The position numbers and the translations under genes were made by a program. From Dipodascopsis uninucleata var. uninucleata (lineage: Eukaryota; Ascomycota; Lipomycetes; Lipomycetales; Lipomycetaceae): DNA of 64,000 bases. The notes under the pieces were generated by a model. It had not been told where the DNA came from and made no database searches. It saw only the letters and a list, made by a program, of their open reading frames with translations. The first letter of the stretch is position 1. Every line of letters begins with the position of its first letter. Shown in pieces: positions 1-11,906 of the stretch. The stretch spans positions 372,001-436,000 of the forward strand of contig JAJLTO010000014.1 of NCBI GenBank assembly GCA_030568195.1, read 5' to 3'.

Positions 1-1
1 A

Positions 2-1249
2 CTCCAAAAGGAGAATGTAACTGACTTTGTTCGGGAGCTAGAAGAACAGAAAGTCGCTCATAAGAATAGAGTAGTATACGATTTCGAGACTGATAGCGAG
101 GGGCGCGGAAAGCTCAAGGCACGATTCTTACACAGTTTAATAGCGGCTGCTTTCTTCATACTGTATGAGTACATGACTCCTACAGATTCGGTTTCATGGA
201 TGACACTTGCAAATGGCATTGCTGGAATGTTGAGGCTCGTGGGACCTGTTGCGTGTCAAGAGGGTATTCCACATAGGACATACGTATCCTTAAGAGCCCT
301 TTTGGTTATTTGCAGCATTTTATCTCATCAGGACACATTCTTGTCCTCTCGTGAATGGCGAGAGATACCGTTCCAGGTATTTCCCAAGAACATTGACCAA
401 CAGTTATATGACATAGCTCTAGAAATCCCAAAGCTAGAGCAGGTTGCTTCAAAACATGTTTCATTAGATCCTTTGAAGATTCCTGAGGACGATAGCGCTT
501 GGATTCGGCGGGAGTGCTCCAAAGTGCGGACGAAAGAAGATATCGAGGAAATGGTGTATGTTTTTAGGGCTTTACAGCGGGTGGACCGTCAATGCGACGA
601 ATGGTTTGGTCAATATAAAGCTAGTGTAAAGGAGCATGTACATGCGAATTATAAACAGACAGATAGCATGGTCTTCAACGAGGAGCTTGGTGTACTTGAA
701 GATTCGACTGTCCGATGTACCGCCGTTGATAGCGCTGAAGAGTGGATGAGAACACATTTTTTCAAACCCGATGTGGCTTTTGTATCCAGATTTGACTACA
801 GAACGAATTTCTATTATTACTCAATCAGGATTTTACTGTGTATACTACTAAGATTATGTTCTCCTTTCGCTTTCATGAAGGATCTGAAGTTACGTAGTCT
901 CTCTGAAACATTCAAGACTACAGATATAAATCAGTATATCGAGCAGGTTAGATACCGAGGACGCGAGTTTAGTGCAGTTGTTTGCAGATCGTCAAATCTC
1001 ATCTCATCGTATGGGCCAGGTTATCAAGTTGCAAATCTGCAAATGTGTCTTCGAATGGCTCACAGTCTTTTGTGGGATCCGCTTGATTTATACTGGGTTG
1101 AAATGCAGTTGAAGAAACTAACAGCGCGCGGTTTTGCTCTAGGTACTGCAGGTGTAACTAATCATGCACAGACGTATTTACCATTATATGACAGTCTGCA
1201 GACCTGTCCGGGCTGTCAAGAAAAATTAAGGATAATGCTAGCGGATTAA
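2..1249 (+). CDS. Probable fungal transcription factor, C-terminal part (5' end outside window)
   Basis: The frame is open from base 2 with no stop, so the gene begins left of the window; the visible part is about 415 residues. The first in-frame ATG (173) lies inside the protein and is unlikely to be the start. I see no DNA-binding domain here. The largely helical, Leu/Ala-rich sequence, a segment of type 'ILYEYMTPTDSVSWMTLANG' and a late 'HSLLWDPLDLYW' stretch resemble the C-terminal regulatory region of fungal Zn2Cys6 factors (Fungal_trans / Fungal_trans_2). That assignment rests on overall look, not on a diagnostic motif. It ends with TAA, 286 bp before the convergent acetyltransferase stop codon. 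An unrelated helical protein is possible. Confidence 0.5.
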   Translation, partial: LQKENVTDFVRELEEQKVAHKNRVVYDFETDSEGRGKLKARFLHSLIAAAFFILYEYMTPTDSVSWMTLANGIAGMLRLVGPVACQEGIPHRTYVSLRALLVICSILSHQDTFLSSREWREIPFQVFPKNIDQQLYDIALEIPKLEQVASKHVSLDPLKIPEDDSAWIRRECSKVRTKEDIEEMVYVFRALQRVDRQCDEWFGQYKASVKEHVHANYKQTDSMVFNEELGVLEDSTVRCTAVDSAEEWMRTHFFKPDVAFVSRFDYRTNFYYYSIRILLCILLRLCSPFAFMKDLKLRSLSETFKTTDINQYIEQVRYRGREFSAVVCRSSNLISSYGPGYQVANLQMCLRMAHSLLWDPLDLYWVEMQLKKLTARGFALGTAGVTNHAQTYLPLYDSLQTCPGCQEKLRIMLAD

Positions 1250-1535
1250 TTTAATTTTTGGTTTCTTATCATGTGTTGTATATGACAAAAAGTATGAGTT
1301 TATTAGGCATGGTTTGTATATTATAATTGTTTGGAATACAATGACTACACGAGTTTCACGACAAACTTATTTTGATGATGTATAGATCAATATAGAACTA
1401 TTTAAGTGTCATTTGTAACTTAATAACATTTAATTGCTTTTATTTTGTATATGTTCTTGTGGATATAGGAAAAGTTATGTATTAATAGAATATCCAATGT
1501 TCGATAAGATATCTTTCGAATATAATAAATTTAAT

Positions 1536-2387
1536 CTATTCTGCGTCTTTCTTAAGATCTTGACATGGCTCGACTGTCTTAATAACTCTCGCAGGATTAC
1601 CAACAGCAACGGAATAGTCGGGGATGCTCTTAGTGACAACTGAACCAGCACCTATTGTACAGCCCTTTCCGATGTTGACACCTGGCAAGATGGTACAATC
1701 TCCGCCAATCCAGCAGTCATCGCCGATCGTAATAGTATGTGCTCTTTCGAGATGATCTCTTCTCGTTTGGACTTCAGTATCATGCGTAGCAGTAAAAAGA
1801 GAGACATTGGGTCCAAACAGGACCCTATCTCCGATAATAACAAGAGCGCAGTCAAGGATGCAAGTTCTAATATATAGGTGCAACAAATGGTTAGCTATTC
1901 CATCTCGGTATGATCAATTAATTCGACTCTCAATACTCACCCAAAATTCGCATAAAAGTTATCACCAAGGATAATGTTTGTACCATAATCAAAAGTAAAA
2001 GGAGCCTCAATGTATGTGTTCTTTCCCATCTTGCCAATTATCTGATCAAGCATGTTGTAGCGAATCTCATCAAACTCCTTGGCAGTGACATCGTCACCAG
2101 GACAATATGTGCTGTACTTAGTGATCCACTTTCTAGCTCTGAATCGTGCCTCAACTAGCTCCTGTGCAAAATCATGATAACTAGTCAATTAATGTTAACT
2201 TAACAGATCCGGAGAACACGACCTGTTCATTGACTACTATCAAATATAGAGATAGTTCGTTCACTTACTTCAATCCACAGATCATTAACTCGTAATCCTC
2301 ACACATTGGCACATTCTTGAGCGTCTTTGCAAGAGCAATTAGCTTTTCATCCTTCTGTTTGACAGTCATTGTGTTTTTAGAGCTCAT
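1536..2387 (-). CDS. Maltose/galactoside-type O-acetyltransferase (NodL/LacA family), three exons
   Basis: Exons are 2269-2387, 1941-2180 and 1536-1866 (minus strand), with introns of 88 and 74 nt (GTAAGT...TAG and GTGAGT...TTAG). Splicing gives one 229-residue frame. The N-terminal part carries the maltose-acetyltransferase cap (MICGLNYHDFAQELVEAR, residues 35-52). The rest is a left-handed beta-helix with hexapeptide repeats: FYANFGTCILDCA, IGDRVLFGPNVSLFTATH with the conserved active-site His, then WIGGDCTILPGVNIGKGC and the closing VAVGNPARVI. Family members transfer acetyl from acetyl-CoA to the 6-hydroxyl of sugars in the cytosol; the yeast substrate is unknown. Length fits the family (about 185-230). 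The second junction makes Gly-Thr where many relatives have Asn-Cys; the frame is unaffected. Confidence 0.9.
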
Positions 2388-2581
2388 TTATCTATAAGTT
2401 AAGGCAATAACTTGGTGCAGAAAGCAGAGAGCTGAGAGCTGAAATAGAATGTTGAATTGAGAACAGGTAAGTCGCATTTCTCCACTTGAACGCAGAAAAA
2501 CGGCCGATTTATTTACCGAAAACCCTCGTTAGCCCTATCGCATTAGCATATCTTACATTCAGGATCTATTATTACTACAAC

Positions 2582-3095
2582 AATGACTGCTGGCCATTTT
2601 GAGAACAGCTACGTGGCATTCAATGGCGGTGAGATCTAATTAAGCTTTTGTTGGACTGTCCCACTAGAACTACTCATATCAACATTACTAAGCTTATTTC
2701 ATAGGGCTAACATTGGAAATTGAAAACAGTGGAAGCGGCACTTCTAACGTGAGTTGATGTTGCCGAGGCGCACAAGCTAGTACTTTTCTCCAAGAAGGAC
2801 AGCATGAGCGACTTTTGTTGTAGAGGCTGTGATAGTTGAATTTCTACACGATTGCTTGTCAAGCGCGGCATAGGATAATAGATTGCGATTCTATACAGCA
2901 TTATTCCCAAGCGTCCAAAAGATAAGGCCATACGCGAAGTTATGTTTGCTTCCGCTAAGCCTTCTTCTTCTCAAGAGGCTAAGCCATTTCACAATATTCT
3001 CCCTCATAGCCAAGATAAAGTATGGTTGATAGCTAGAGAGCGGTCTTCAATTACCCAAGAAATCTGTTTCTCTCCAGAGCTTTCATTATCTTAGA
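2582..3095 (+). pseudogene. Possible relic of an unrecognised two-exon gene
   Basis: An ATG at 2582 opens a short frame to a GTGAG donor near 2628. After an acceptor (TTACTAAG...CATAG, near 2703) the frame could continue as GLTLEIENSGSGTSN. Downstream, pieces with codon-like composition persist (for example EAHKLVLFSKKD and SAKPSSSQEAKPF), but the frame is interrupted repeatedly. I do not recognise a family. It sits divergent from the acetyltransferase. It may be chance sequence; confidence is low. Confidence 0.2.
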
Positions 3096-3862
3096 GCACA
3101 AAAATGTACTAAAAACATAAGAAAGGGGCTTCCAATACATGTTCTCTAGGTTTACCAAGAGACTTGAATTGCGGATATCTTGGGTCTTTTGGTACTCAGG
3201 AATTTTAGATGCTTTTGCTTTCTAAGAGATATATCTGCCATTGGTTTTATCAGTTCCTAGCAACATCGGTATCTACTCTAAGCCCAAAGCTTCCAAAGTG
3301 TGAGCCATTTGATTGCCATTATTATCCGAAGATAGTTTAATTGTACGGTAGATCTATGACTCAGGAGCGATTATTAATATCAAGTGCGGTATTAAGATAC
3401 AATATATAGTCATGCCATATACGACAAATTTTAAATGAGCTAAATTCTGCTGTAGGCTTCAAGAAACTATATGAAGCAGAATATTTCTCTCTGCACTAAC
3501 GATACTATGTCTGAGGTGAAAGACAGCACTTTTGTTGAATTGATGTGTAATTTGCGCGTAAAATTGAAGAAATAAGATATGGTACGTGCGGGCTCTATAA
3601 GTTTATAAAGCGGCTCGAGCTCGTGAAATATTCTGCTTGAAAACAGGTACCTTTAGTATTTTTACAACTATGTTCGACAAATATCATATATAATATCACT
3701 AAACTACGGAACTGGTCATAAATAATAAGACATAATATCGACATATTATTATAAGTATATTTACTAAACAGCCTTTCTCAAATGCTATCGTCACCAAAAG
3801 CAGTAATATAAAACATGAATGACAATAAATCACGAATCTAACAGATATATACAGATACAAAT
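3096..3862. other. Intergenic stretch, no gene seen
   Basis: AT-rich sequence with no open frame of note and no RNA gene that I recognise. It includes the 3' flank of the permease gene that ends at 3863. Confidence 0.6.
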
Positions 3863-5548
3863 TTAAGCATCGCTATACATATCTTTTTCTTTGACCTTTT
3901 TCTCCGAAAAGCTACCGTCACTGGCAGGCTCAACACCGTCAATCACACCAATCTTTCCATACAATTCCTCGCTCTCACGTCTAACGCCAACATCAAGTTT
4001 GGCATCAGCTTCCTCAGCATCAACAGCTAATCCATATTTGTTGACGACACGTCCCTTAGCTTTAGCTTCATATTTGGTCATAAACAGGAAAAACATGACT
4101 CCCATAGCTTCAAGCACAATCAAACCAGTAGTAATCTGATAACCAACAGAATACTTTGGAGCCTTTTCGGTAGGGAAAATTACAACTGGAAGCCAAGCAG
4201 TCATAGCATACGACAAAGTCGATCCTACTGCTGGAAGCATACCGCGAAGTTCAGTATCATCCTGGAAGGCTTCTGCAGACCAAGCTAGCATCATACCCCA
4301 CAAAGCATATCCAATGTTTGGACAGAAGAAAGCAAAATACTTAAGACCATAAGGAATGTCCCAGATTGCCAGAAGCAAATTACCCAAGAAACACCAAGCA
4401 ACAGCGTGCATGATAAACGGCCATCTGATACCATAGCGATCAGAAATGTTGGCGGATAAGTATCCAGAAACAAGAGAGAGAGCATATCCACCGGAAGGAA
4501 TAACATTGACTTGTTGAACGCTATACGTTCCTAGAGAACTCAACCAAAGGTTGAAGTATCCGGTAGTATCACAGATGTTGAAAAGAACCCATGGCCAAAG
4601 GAAACCGTATGGACGCCAAGTTAGGAAATATTTGAAAAACCTCTTAATGGTGAGAGGCTTAGGTGCCTTTCTTCCGACATCCTCCATTCTAACATAACTA
4701 TATTCTTTCTCTAATTGACTCAAATACAGGACCTGGGTATTAATTGGATAGTCCGGGACGGAGTAGAAACCCAACAGAGCAATTGGAATTCCGATACAAC
4801 CGTCAATAATAAATAGCCATCGCCATCCGGCGAATCCTGCTAAACCATTCATATTAGTGTAAACACCAGCTTGAATATAACCGGAAAACATGGAAGCAAT
4901 GGCCCACGCCGCGTCATAAAGCTCCATTCGCTTCGAGAGTTCACTGGGTTTGTACCAAGAACCCAGCACCATAGCAAGGCCAGGATAGGCAACTGACTCA
5001 AAAAGACCGATCACGAATCTAATACCGTAAATAGTTTTGGCGTTTGGAGCACCAGCAATAGCCATAACAAGACCGGACCATATAAGCTCACAAAGTGGAA
5101 TCCATATAGATGGACGGACTTTGTTCAGAATAATAGATGATGGAATCGCACCGATTAGATACCCAATATTGAAAAAGGTAGTGAACAGGTTACGCTCGTT
5201 ACCATTTAGATTAAGGTCTTCTTTCATACCAGATACATAAGCATTAGAAACATTGCTGTTGTCCAGTGTCTTCAAGAAGAACGAAAGCAAACAATAAATC
5301 AAGATATTGGCATCGAGCTTCTGCATGTATTTTCGTTCCTTTGGAGGAAGACGGAACGTATCCCATGCTTGCCCGAGTGTCCGTGCAAGGAATGAAGGCT
5401 CAAAATGCTCATCTTCGTCAATGAAATCGTGAAATCGTTCTTTAACTTCCTCACGAGTCCATGACCGTGAAGGGCGAGCTCTCCAGTCACCCTCCTTATA
5501 TTTCTGCTTAGCAGCAAGAAAGAAATGATGTAACTCAAAGAAACCCAT
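3863..5548 (-). CDS. MFS permease of the anion:cation symporter family (Seo1/Fen2-like)
   Basis: An intronless 561-residue frame with about 12 hydrophobic segments after a polar N-terminal region of about 75 residues, and an acidic/basic C-terminal tail of about 70. The sequence [19 protein letters not shown] after TM1 and [31 protein letters not shown] around TM6 are hallmarks of the yeast ACS (Dal5/Fen2/Seo1) group. The match to Seo1 and the pantothenate carrier Fen2 is closer than to Dal5. Members import organic anions such as pantothenate, allantoate, nicotinate or sulfonates with protons across the plasma membrane. The substrate here cannot be read from sequence. The ATG at 5548 is the first in frame. 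Confidence 0.88.
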   Translation of the reverse strand: [561 protein letters not shown]

Positions 5549-8500
5549 AATTATCTAGTCCTTATGGAACTTTGGGTCTATAGGTAACAGACGTTAATGT
5601 CACATAACATGTAGCAGGAAAAAGTGCTCTTTATATAGACCGGTATACTGTCTAGTATATGTCAAGGTACAAAATACTAGAAAAAAGAAATTATCTCAGA
5701 CGCGAGGTGTGCATAGGGACTAATTGATAAGTAGCATATCCGAAATGCAGTTGAACTTTGATAAACTTGAAGGCTATACCTGACTGACAGCATCTTTTTA
5801 CTACCTTTTAGACTAAGTTTCTTCTACTCTGCAGAATATAGGCGGCGACGATAAGTTGTTAGTATCATTAATAGTGTTTGAATCTTTTGCCTCTAGGCTT
5901 TGAGTTTGGTGACTACTGGGGTTCGACTCAAAACAGATACACACAAATCGCCTTGATAAACTTGTTTTCTATACTGGGTTAATATCAACAATTGCTAATT
6001 CATGTGAGTCGTGTTTGACCTGCATTCTGCATCGAATAGCTATCAGCATTAGGATGCTTTTCTCATCCACAGTTCAGAAGCGTCTGACTCACGAGTCATC
6101 AGTGTAACTTACATTCTGTATATTGTACACAGATGTCATATACACAGCATATACTACAGACTCAATTCACTCCTGACCCCTCAGACTCGAGAAAGCCTAT
6201 CGGAAGCTCCTAATTTTAAATTTACTGATAACAATCCAGGACATAGTTTAGATTAGGTCAATGAGACGGTCACTGCGTCTAACGTATGGTCCGATATTGG
6301 GTCAGTGCTATCTGTCGGTCATCGTCGGGCCACCTACTAAAAGCAAAAACTAGATCTGACCTTAGTTCCGAAGCAGAGCCATGTAATAATCTATTGGCCA
6401 CTCGCTCGACCCAGAGGAAATAGAGAAGCTTAAACAGCAAAAGATACGGTGACCCACTTAATACAAGCATAGGTGGAAGGAGACGCAACTTGAGAACAAT
6501 CTAGGATATGGCTATTGACTGCAATTAAAGTGTGAATTCTATTTATAATAGTGCCAAAATAATTCTTAGAAACACAACAATCAGCGGATTTAATAGAAAG
6601 AACTCTATTTTTCTATTTTTTTCATCTGGCGACAAAATATCTACAATGGGTTTGCCAGCGGCACCTCTAGGGCATGAGCCTTGAAATGATAAAGGGAGAA
6701 CGAAAGCCTTCGTGAGTGGCATTTAGTAGAGTACAAGATCTCCGAAGAATGCCTTTTCAGTGCTGCAGTGTCAAATTCTAAGCAGAATTTAGCTCCTAAT
6801 CGATCAAATATTCGTAATTACCATCAGACTCAATGTTAATTACTTAGGGCTCATACTTCGATTCGCCATCTCAGTATGAAATGGCTACAACTACCGTCCT
6901 TAATATAGCAGAAGCCCTATTTTTTGCTGGTACCATAAAAAATTTAGCGGGACTAGGTCTACATCTGAAGCAGATAAGGGACGGATGAGTACTCCTCCTG
7001 CGGGATTCGGCGATTTAGTATCTTCATTTAAGCACTTAAAGATTAACGAGGACAAATAACTTAGGGCATCTTAGAACTGATAAGCTGAACTGCCTTTCCT
7101 AACCCATAACTTAATTCCCCGTACTAACATAGTATCTTCTCTCTTAAATAAAAAGGAAATTAAGTGGATACTAGTGGACGCGCACGCTCGAGATGATCAG
7201 TAGTGTTCTCACTAGATTATTTCTGCGGTACTCACTCATATCTGCAGTCTAAGATTGACTAATCACCGATATAGATGACTCGGAATCAAGCGAGTCATGC
7301 TGCTAGAGCGAAACTGACGGACATACAGTAAAAAAAGGTGCAGTAGCAAAAATCCAAGCAATTATAGCTAAGAAAAGTCCAAGAAAACTGCAGGCAAGCA
7401 TTTATCCTCTCTTAAACAGCAGATACCATCTCCTAGCAATCTGTCTTGTTCAACAAGAAGTTGGCACTTGCTTTTGTTGCGCTGGTGATAAGACCAGCAT
7501 CCAAGCTTTCGCACTTTCCCACTCCTAGATCCAAATTCTTGGCTCTGATCGTTAATGGAATTTTTTTGCTAGCTTGTATATTTATATTGTGAAATTGCTC
7601 CTTTCGTGGCTGTTCTCAGCGATATTGGCTTTGCAGCTACTTATCTGCGAAATTTAAGTTTCGAATCCGTAAGCCTTTCGCATTATCAATCCAGCCTCTC
7701 CAGAGTCTCCCTTAACAACCAAGGTCACCGGAAAGTCTTGTAGGCCCGCCTATATCCAGAGTTCGAATGTCTAGGTGTTCGTAAGTAAAAACGGCCGAGA
7801 ACTGAAGGGCAATTCGTTCCATTAGACGTTGTGGTGACGAGCTCCGGCTCATTAGGTCCGAGACGCAAGTATCAGGTTATTGTGTGCGGGACATGAAGAT
7901 GCTGCTATCTCTCGGCACACGGTCTTGAAGCTACTATTCATGGGAAGTGATTTCTTCATTTAATGCGAGCAGTAATCACAAATTCGTATATCTTTCTCAA
8001 CTACGAATTTCCGGTGCTTCCTTGAGACATTCGCGAATTTTATCGCAGTTCAGCATGCGGTGAACACATTAGGGGCTTTTGTCACTCACGTCACCTAGTC
8101 TTGGCACGAAGATTTTGCTACAGTAATCCTATTCTGCGTATAGTCCTTCACCAAAGCTATGGCCGCTCCACGTACTTTGCACGTACCACAGCGCGTAAAC
8201 ACTATGGAGCATACCACCCTTAGTGAAGAAAATGAGATCGCGATCTTCATCTGAAATTCACTATTAGTAAGCGAAGTCTGAATTCCATTACTTTTGCCTT
8301 CCTTCTCGCCTCTTGTTGTACTTTAGTCAGCAGTGCTCTTCGGCAGCAGCAAAAACTACTAACGGGCTTAACTAGTCCTCTTCATAACACGTCATATCGC
8401 CCAACCTCTCAAATCACTGCTTTCTGACGATGACAGAGTATATTTGTTAACCAAAATAGCAGATACGTGGCTGTATTGTAAACAGGAGAGTACATGTTGT

Positions 8501-9274
8501 GGACGAAGCACTAGATACTGTTCCCACAGGCGCGTATTATGGCGCTTCAAATGTAACAACCCACAATAGCACGAATCTCTATTGCAACAAGTTATATTGC
8601 ATGCCGTTATTAAGCGATTAGTAATCAATATAGGTATAAATTAGTACAGAAAGCTTATGTAACATGGAGATTACTTAATAAGCTATCTCGAAGTCCCTCA
8701 AGGTTTCCCATCACTGAAACAAATTTGTTTAGAGATCAGGTAATCAGGTGTAGAAAATTACACTAAGCGAGAACCTGTAAGGTCAAAATGCCCGTAGCAA
8801 ACGTAAATATATATTAATATCATTCCCTGCAATTCGGTAGAGTCCTTTGACAGATTTGCATGTTGCTGGACTGAAAGCAGTAGACACTAAGGTATCACCG
8901 AAAGTCGTCTAAAGCTGTCCAGAAATTTATTTTTACACTTAACATATCTGTCAGATTCACTTATATACGAGGCACAACTTAGCTACAATTAGCTACTGAT
9001 ATTAAATGTTTCTTACGCGAGAGCAGTTCTTGCTCAGCAATTAGCAAAACGATATATGGATATAATTCTTCTAGATAGTGTTAATATGGTATTCGGGGTA
9101 GTATTTTTTCAACAACTAATTGTGTCGAGCTACTAATTCTATCACCTAGGAGCATTCAAAGTCAAGAATAAGAATGAAGCTGCTTTTATTTCAATTTTGT
9201 AGAATTGTACAAAATGCTTATTAGAATAGTTATATTTCCATCAAAGCATTCAGGTTTGAAGATAGCAAACGTAT
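5549..9274. other. 3.7 kb gene-free stretch
   Basis: Only short, unpatterned frames on either strand; no tRNA, no repeat array and no element ends that I can see. It holds the promoter of the leftward permease gene at its left end. If old genes lie here they are too decayed to recognise by eye. Confidence 0.6.
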
Positions 9275-9719
9275 TTATGCTTCTTTGACCAGGGGGTCAA
9301 CCCACTCAATTCTCTCAGCCTTGAAGTACTCAACAGTAGCAGGTGGGATCTTCTCGTACAAGCTTGCACAACATGCGACATGGCCGTCAAGAACCTCAGA
9401 TCGTGCAAAAAGATTGCTTCCACACTCGCTACAGAATGTCCTCTGTCGATAATTGTCAGTAATTGTCAAGGCAAGCGGAACACATAGAAGAGTTACTTAC
9501 ATAGAGTGGCTTTCCACTTTTAGTCTTGGTGTCTGCGTAATCCTTGAGAAGCTCACTGCCCTCAGTAACGCTGAAGTCAGATTCGGGAACTCTTAAGAAG
9601 ATGTTGAAAGGAAAACCACAATGCTTGCAGTTCTCGCAATGGCAAATAATAGAGTTCGCAGGCATCTCCTTTAAGGTAATCTTGACCTTTCCACAGTTGC
9701 ACTCTCCGGTATAAGGCAT
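9275..9719 (-). CDS. GFA / CENP-V family zinc protein (glutathione-dependent formaldehyde-activating-like), two exons
   Basis: Exon 1 is 9501-9719, exon 2 is 9275-9442; a 58-nt intron (GTAAGT...GACAG) joins LY to RTFCSECG in frame, giving 128 residues. Seven to eight cysteines in the family pattern bind zinc: C7 and C9 (GECNCG), C26, C28, C31 and C34 (CHCENCKHC), C77 and C80 (FCSECG). Length (120-190) and order match the Mss4-like fold. The type member binds S-hydroxymethylglutathione, but most relatives are uncharacterised. So formaldehyde handling is a family guess, not a demonstrated role. Start chosen at the ATG directly before the first cysteine motif. Confidence 0.9.
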
Positions 9720-10793
9720 GGCGAATTGATTTAAATTATGTTATAGAGTAATTGAGAATAGTGAACGAGCAGAGGATAAATTTGGTAGAAGTAGATGCAT
9801 ATGTATCAAATTACATTATAAGCAATGCTAGGTGTCGGCTATCAGCTATTGGTTACCTATTTGCGCACTATGAACTGTTTCGGCTGTACTTTAAATGATT
9901 GGTTGACATTCCAGAATATACTACTACGTCTGTGATTAGCTTCTACTAGACAAATGGCTTTTGAGAGAATGTCCAACATCGTATTAGTTTGTGCATACGT
10001 CTATGTTAGCATGCCCAATTTTTTCCCAGCCGTTGAAAGGTATATTTGGGGATAAATTTTAATGAATAGGTTTGCTTTTGCTTACTAGTCTCAACATTGC
10101 TATTATTACTATCTTCTTTTTAGACCTTCGATGAAAAATTTGTGATATTGGATGGAGCATTGGAATGTGTTTATGCTTAGGATTGCGCAAGCTTCAATGT
10201 TGATTTTAGCTTTGTACACTATGCGCTCAGCTGCTTTTATGCCCTTATCTCTTTGTTCTCAACAAACCAAACTATTACTCTTTGCGATGGTGTTCCATCC
10301 GCCAGATTATATAATATAATTCGTTAAGTTCCGTAGAGATCTTATTGCCGTAGCCTGTACACGATCCAGCTTTTATTATGTCTTCAAACCAACCGAGAAA
10401 GCCGTAAATGTGTTGGTCAGACTTCCAACAGACAGCCTTATCGGTTGAGATTGGTTCCTGAAATTTCAGGTCCGAAAGTTTAGAACTCCGCATTCTTGTT
10501 TTCGCGAATATCAAGACGACAGTCTGGTATTGGCTTGTAAAACTCACAGATTCTCGGAGTACAACATATTTAGCTTTCATATTGCTCTGCAGGCGTAGAA
10601 AATAGCTCGGGGCTGCTTGTTGTTCGAAGACCACTAATGGCTGCCCAGGTTAATTAGTGCGGCTGGATGAAAATCTGCTCGAAATGCAGCTTAACTATTC
10701 TGTTCCCGTTAACAACATAACGCAACATTTCACTCGTTTTCCCGCTCTTATCACACTGACTCATTAGCAGTGAATTCGAATCACTTATAGGAT
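9720..10793. other. Intergenic region between divergent genes
   Basis: Shared upstream region of the leftward GFA gene and the rightward CrtC/AttH gene. A 119-codon frame on the minus strand (10275-10634) has no recognisable domain and I do not call it a gene. No clear operator is seen. Confidence 0.5.
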
Positions 10794-11906
10794 ATGATTC
10801 GTTTTATTTTCCAATTGGTCTCGGCCGCAGTGATTCTTTCTGCATTTGCAGGAAACGGTGCGAATGCTACATCCAGTCCGTGTTTGCTGCCGTCAGTGGA
10901 CTACTCCGCACTTGCTCCTTTCCAGAAGAGTCAAGTCATATTCACTTCTTGCAGCGACGGTGCAGATGCTCCTCATGTAGTGCCAATAAATCAAACAACC
11001 TACGACTGGTGGTATTTTGATGTTGTGTCGCCAGATGCAAAGAGCGGTGTCACCTTTATCTTCATGGCGGCATCGGAAATTGGTTTTCCATTCTCTCTCA
11101 ATGTTATTGACTCGTTGTCGGCATTTGTATTCGTCACGGTAAATGGCTCGACAACTATAGGAACACTTCTTTCGACTGGCGCCAATATTACGTCAGCAGG
11201 AAATGGATCATCTGGCTACTGGAAAGGTACCGGATTATCATGGACAGGTAAACCAGACGTGTCTCGATATGTTGTCTCAGTTGACAACTCACTTCTGAGC
11301 CTCAGTGGTACGGTAACATTTGATTCCGTCGCACCAGGTCATTATCCTTGCAGTCCTCTTGTCGCTGGTGTCAGTGAGGAGGCAATGCCGCATCTTGGAT
11401 GGTCAAATGTCATTCCTGACGCAAATTCGGTTGTGGACCTTACTCTGAAGGGCAATAGTGTCAAATTCACTGGATATGGTTACCACGATAAGAATTGGGG
11501 AGATAAATCCTTTGTTTCAGTTGTGAAGTCATGGTATTGGGGTCATGGTCGCTTAGGACCATACTCCGTGGTGTTTTTCGACTCTATTGGAACCGATGGT
11601 AAAGAATACGTTAGTGGATATCTCGCTAAGGATGGCGAGATCCTGTCTACAGTGTGTTCAGGTGTTAGTGTTCGCCCTGTTGGCAAAAATTTTCCACCAA
11701 CGCTCCTTGATGGTGCGCCTACCGCGTTTAGTATATCTTTCGAACTGGAATCTGGTGAGACTGTAGACATTAGTGTGAACATCGTTACTACAGTATCGAA
11801 TGCTGTTCTTACATACCGTTGGCTGGGAACCATGAACGGTACGGTAGGAAAGAGCGAGATGTATAGTGGTGCTTGCACTATGGATTCGTTTGTTTTAAGC
11901 GTATAA
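10794..11906 (+). CDS. Secreted CrtC/AttH-fold protein (hydroxyneurosporene synthase-like; fungal Diels-Alderase relative)
   Basis: A single-exon 370-residue protein. Residues 1-25 form a signal peptide with a probable cut after ANA. The mature part has TTYDWWYFDVVSP near the start and GYHDKNWGDKSF in the second half, the two signature stretches of the AttH/CrtC lipocalin-like double domain. Sites of type N-x-S/T (NQT, NGS, NIT, NGT) suggest glycosylation on the secretory route. Family members include bacterial carotenoid hydratase CrtC and fungal decalin-forming Diels-Alderases of the Fsa2/CghA type. No polyketide synthase is visible in the window, so the substrate is open. Such proteins are common in filamentous fungi and unusual in yeasts. 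Confidence 0.82.
   Translation: MIRFIFQLVSAAVILSAFAGNGANATSSPCLLPSVDYSALAPFQKSQVIFTSCSDGADAPHVVPINQTTYDWWYFDVVSPDAKSGVTFIFMAASEIGFPFSLNVIDSLSAFVFVTVNGSTTIGTLLSTGANITSAGNGSSGYWKGTGLSWTGKPDVSRYVVSVDNSLLSLSGTVTFDSVAPGHYPCSPLVAGVSEEAMPHLGWSNVIPDANSVVDLTLKGNSVKFTGYGYHDKNWGDKSFVSVVKSWYWGHGRLGPYSVVFFDSIGTDGKEYVSGYLAKDGEILSTVCSGVSVRPVGKNFPPTLLDGAPTAFSISFELESGETVDISVNIVTTVSNAVLTYRWLGTMNGTVGKSEMYSGACTMDSFVLSV

Noticed and set aside
10275-10634. A 119-codon minus-strand frame upstream of the CrtC/AttH gene
   Set aside because: No recognisable domain, composition typical of AT-rich spacer, and it lies in the shared promoter region; length alone is not enough.
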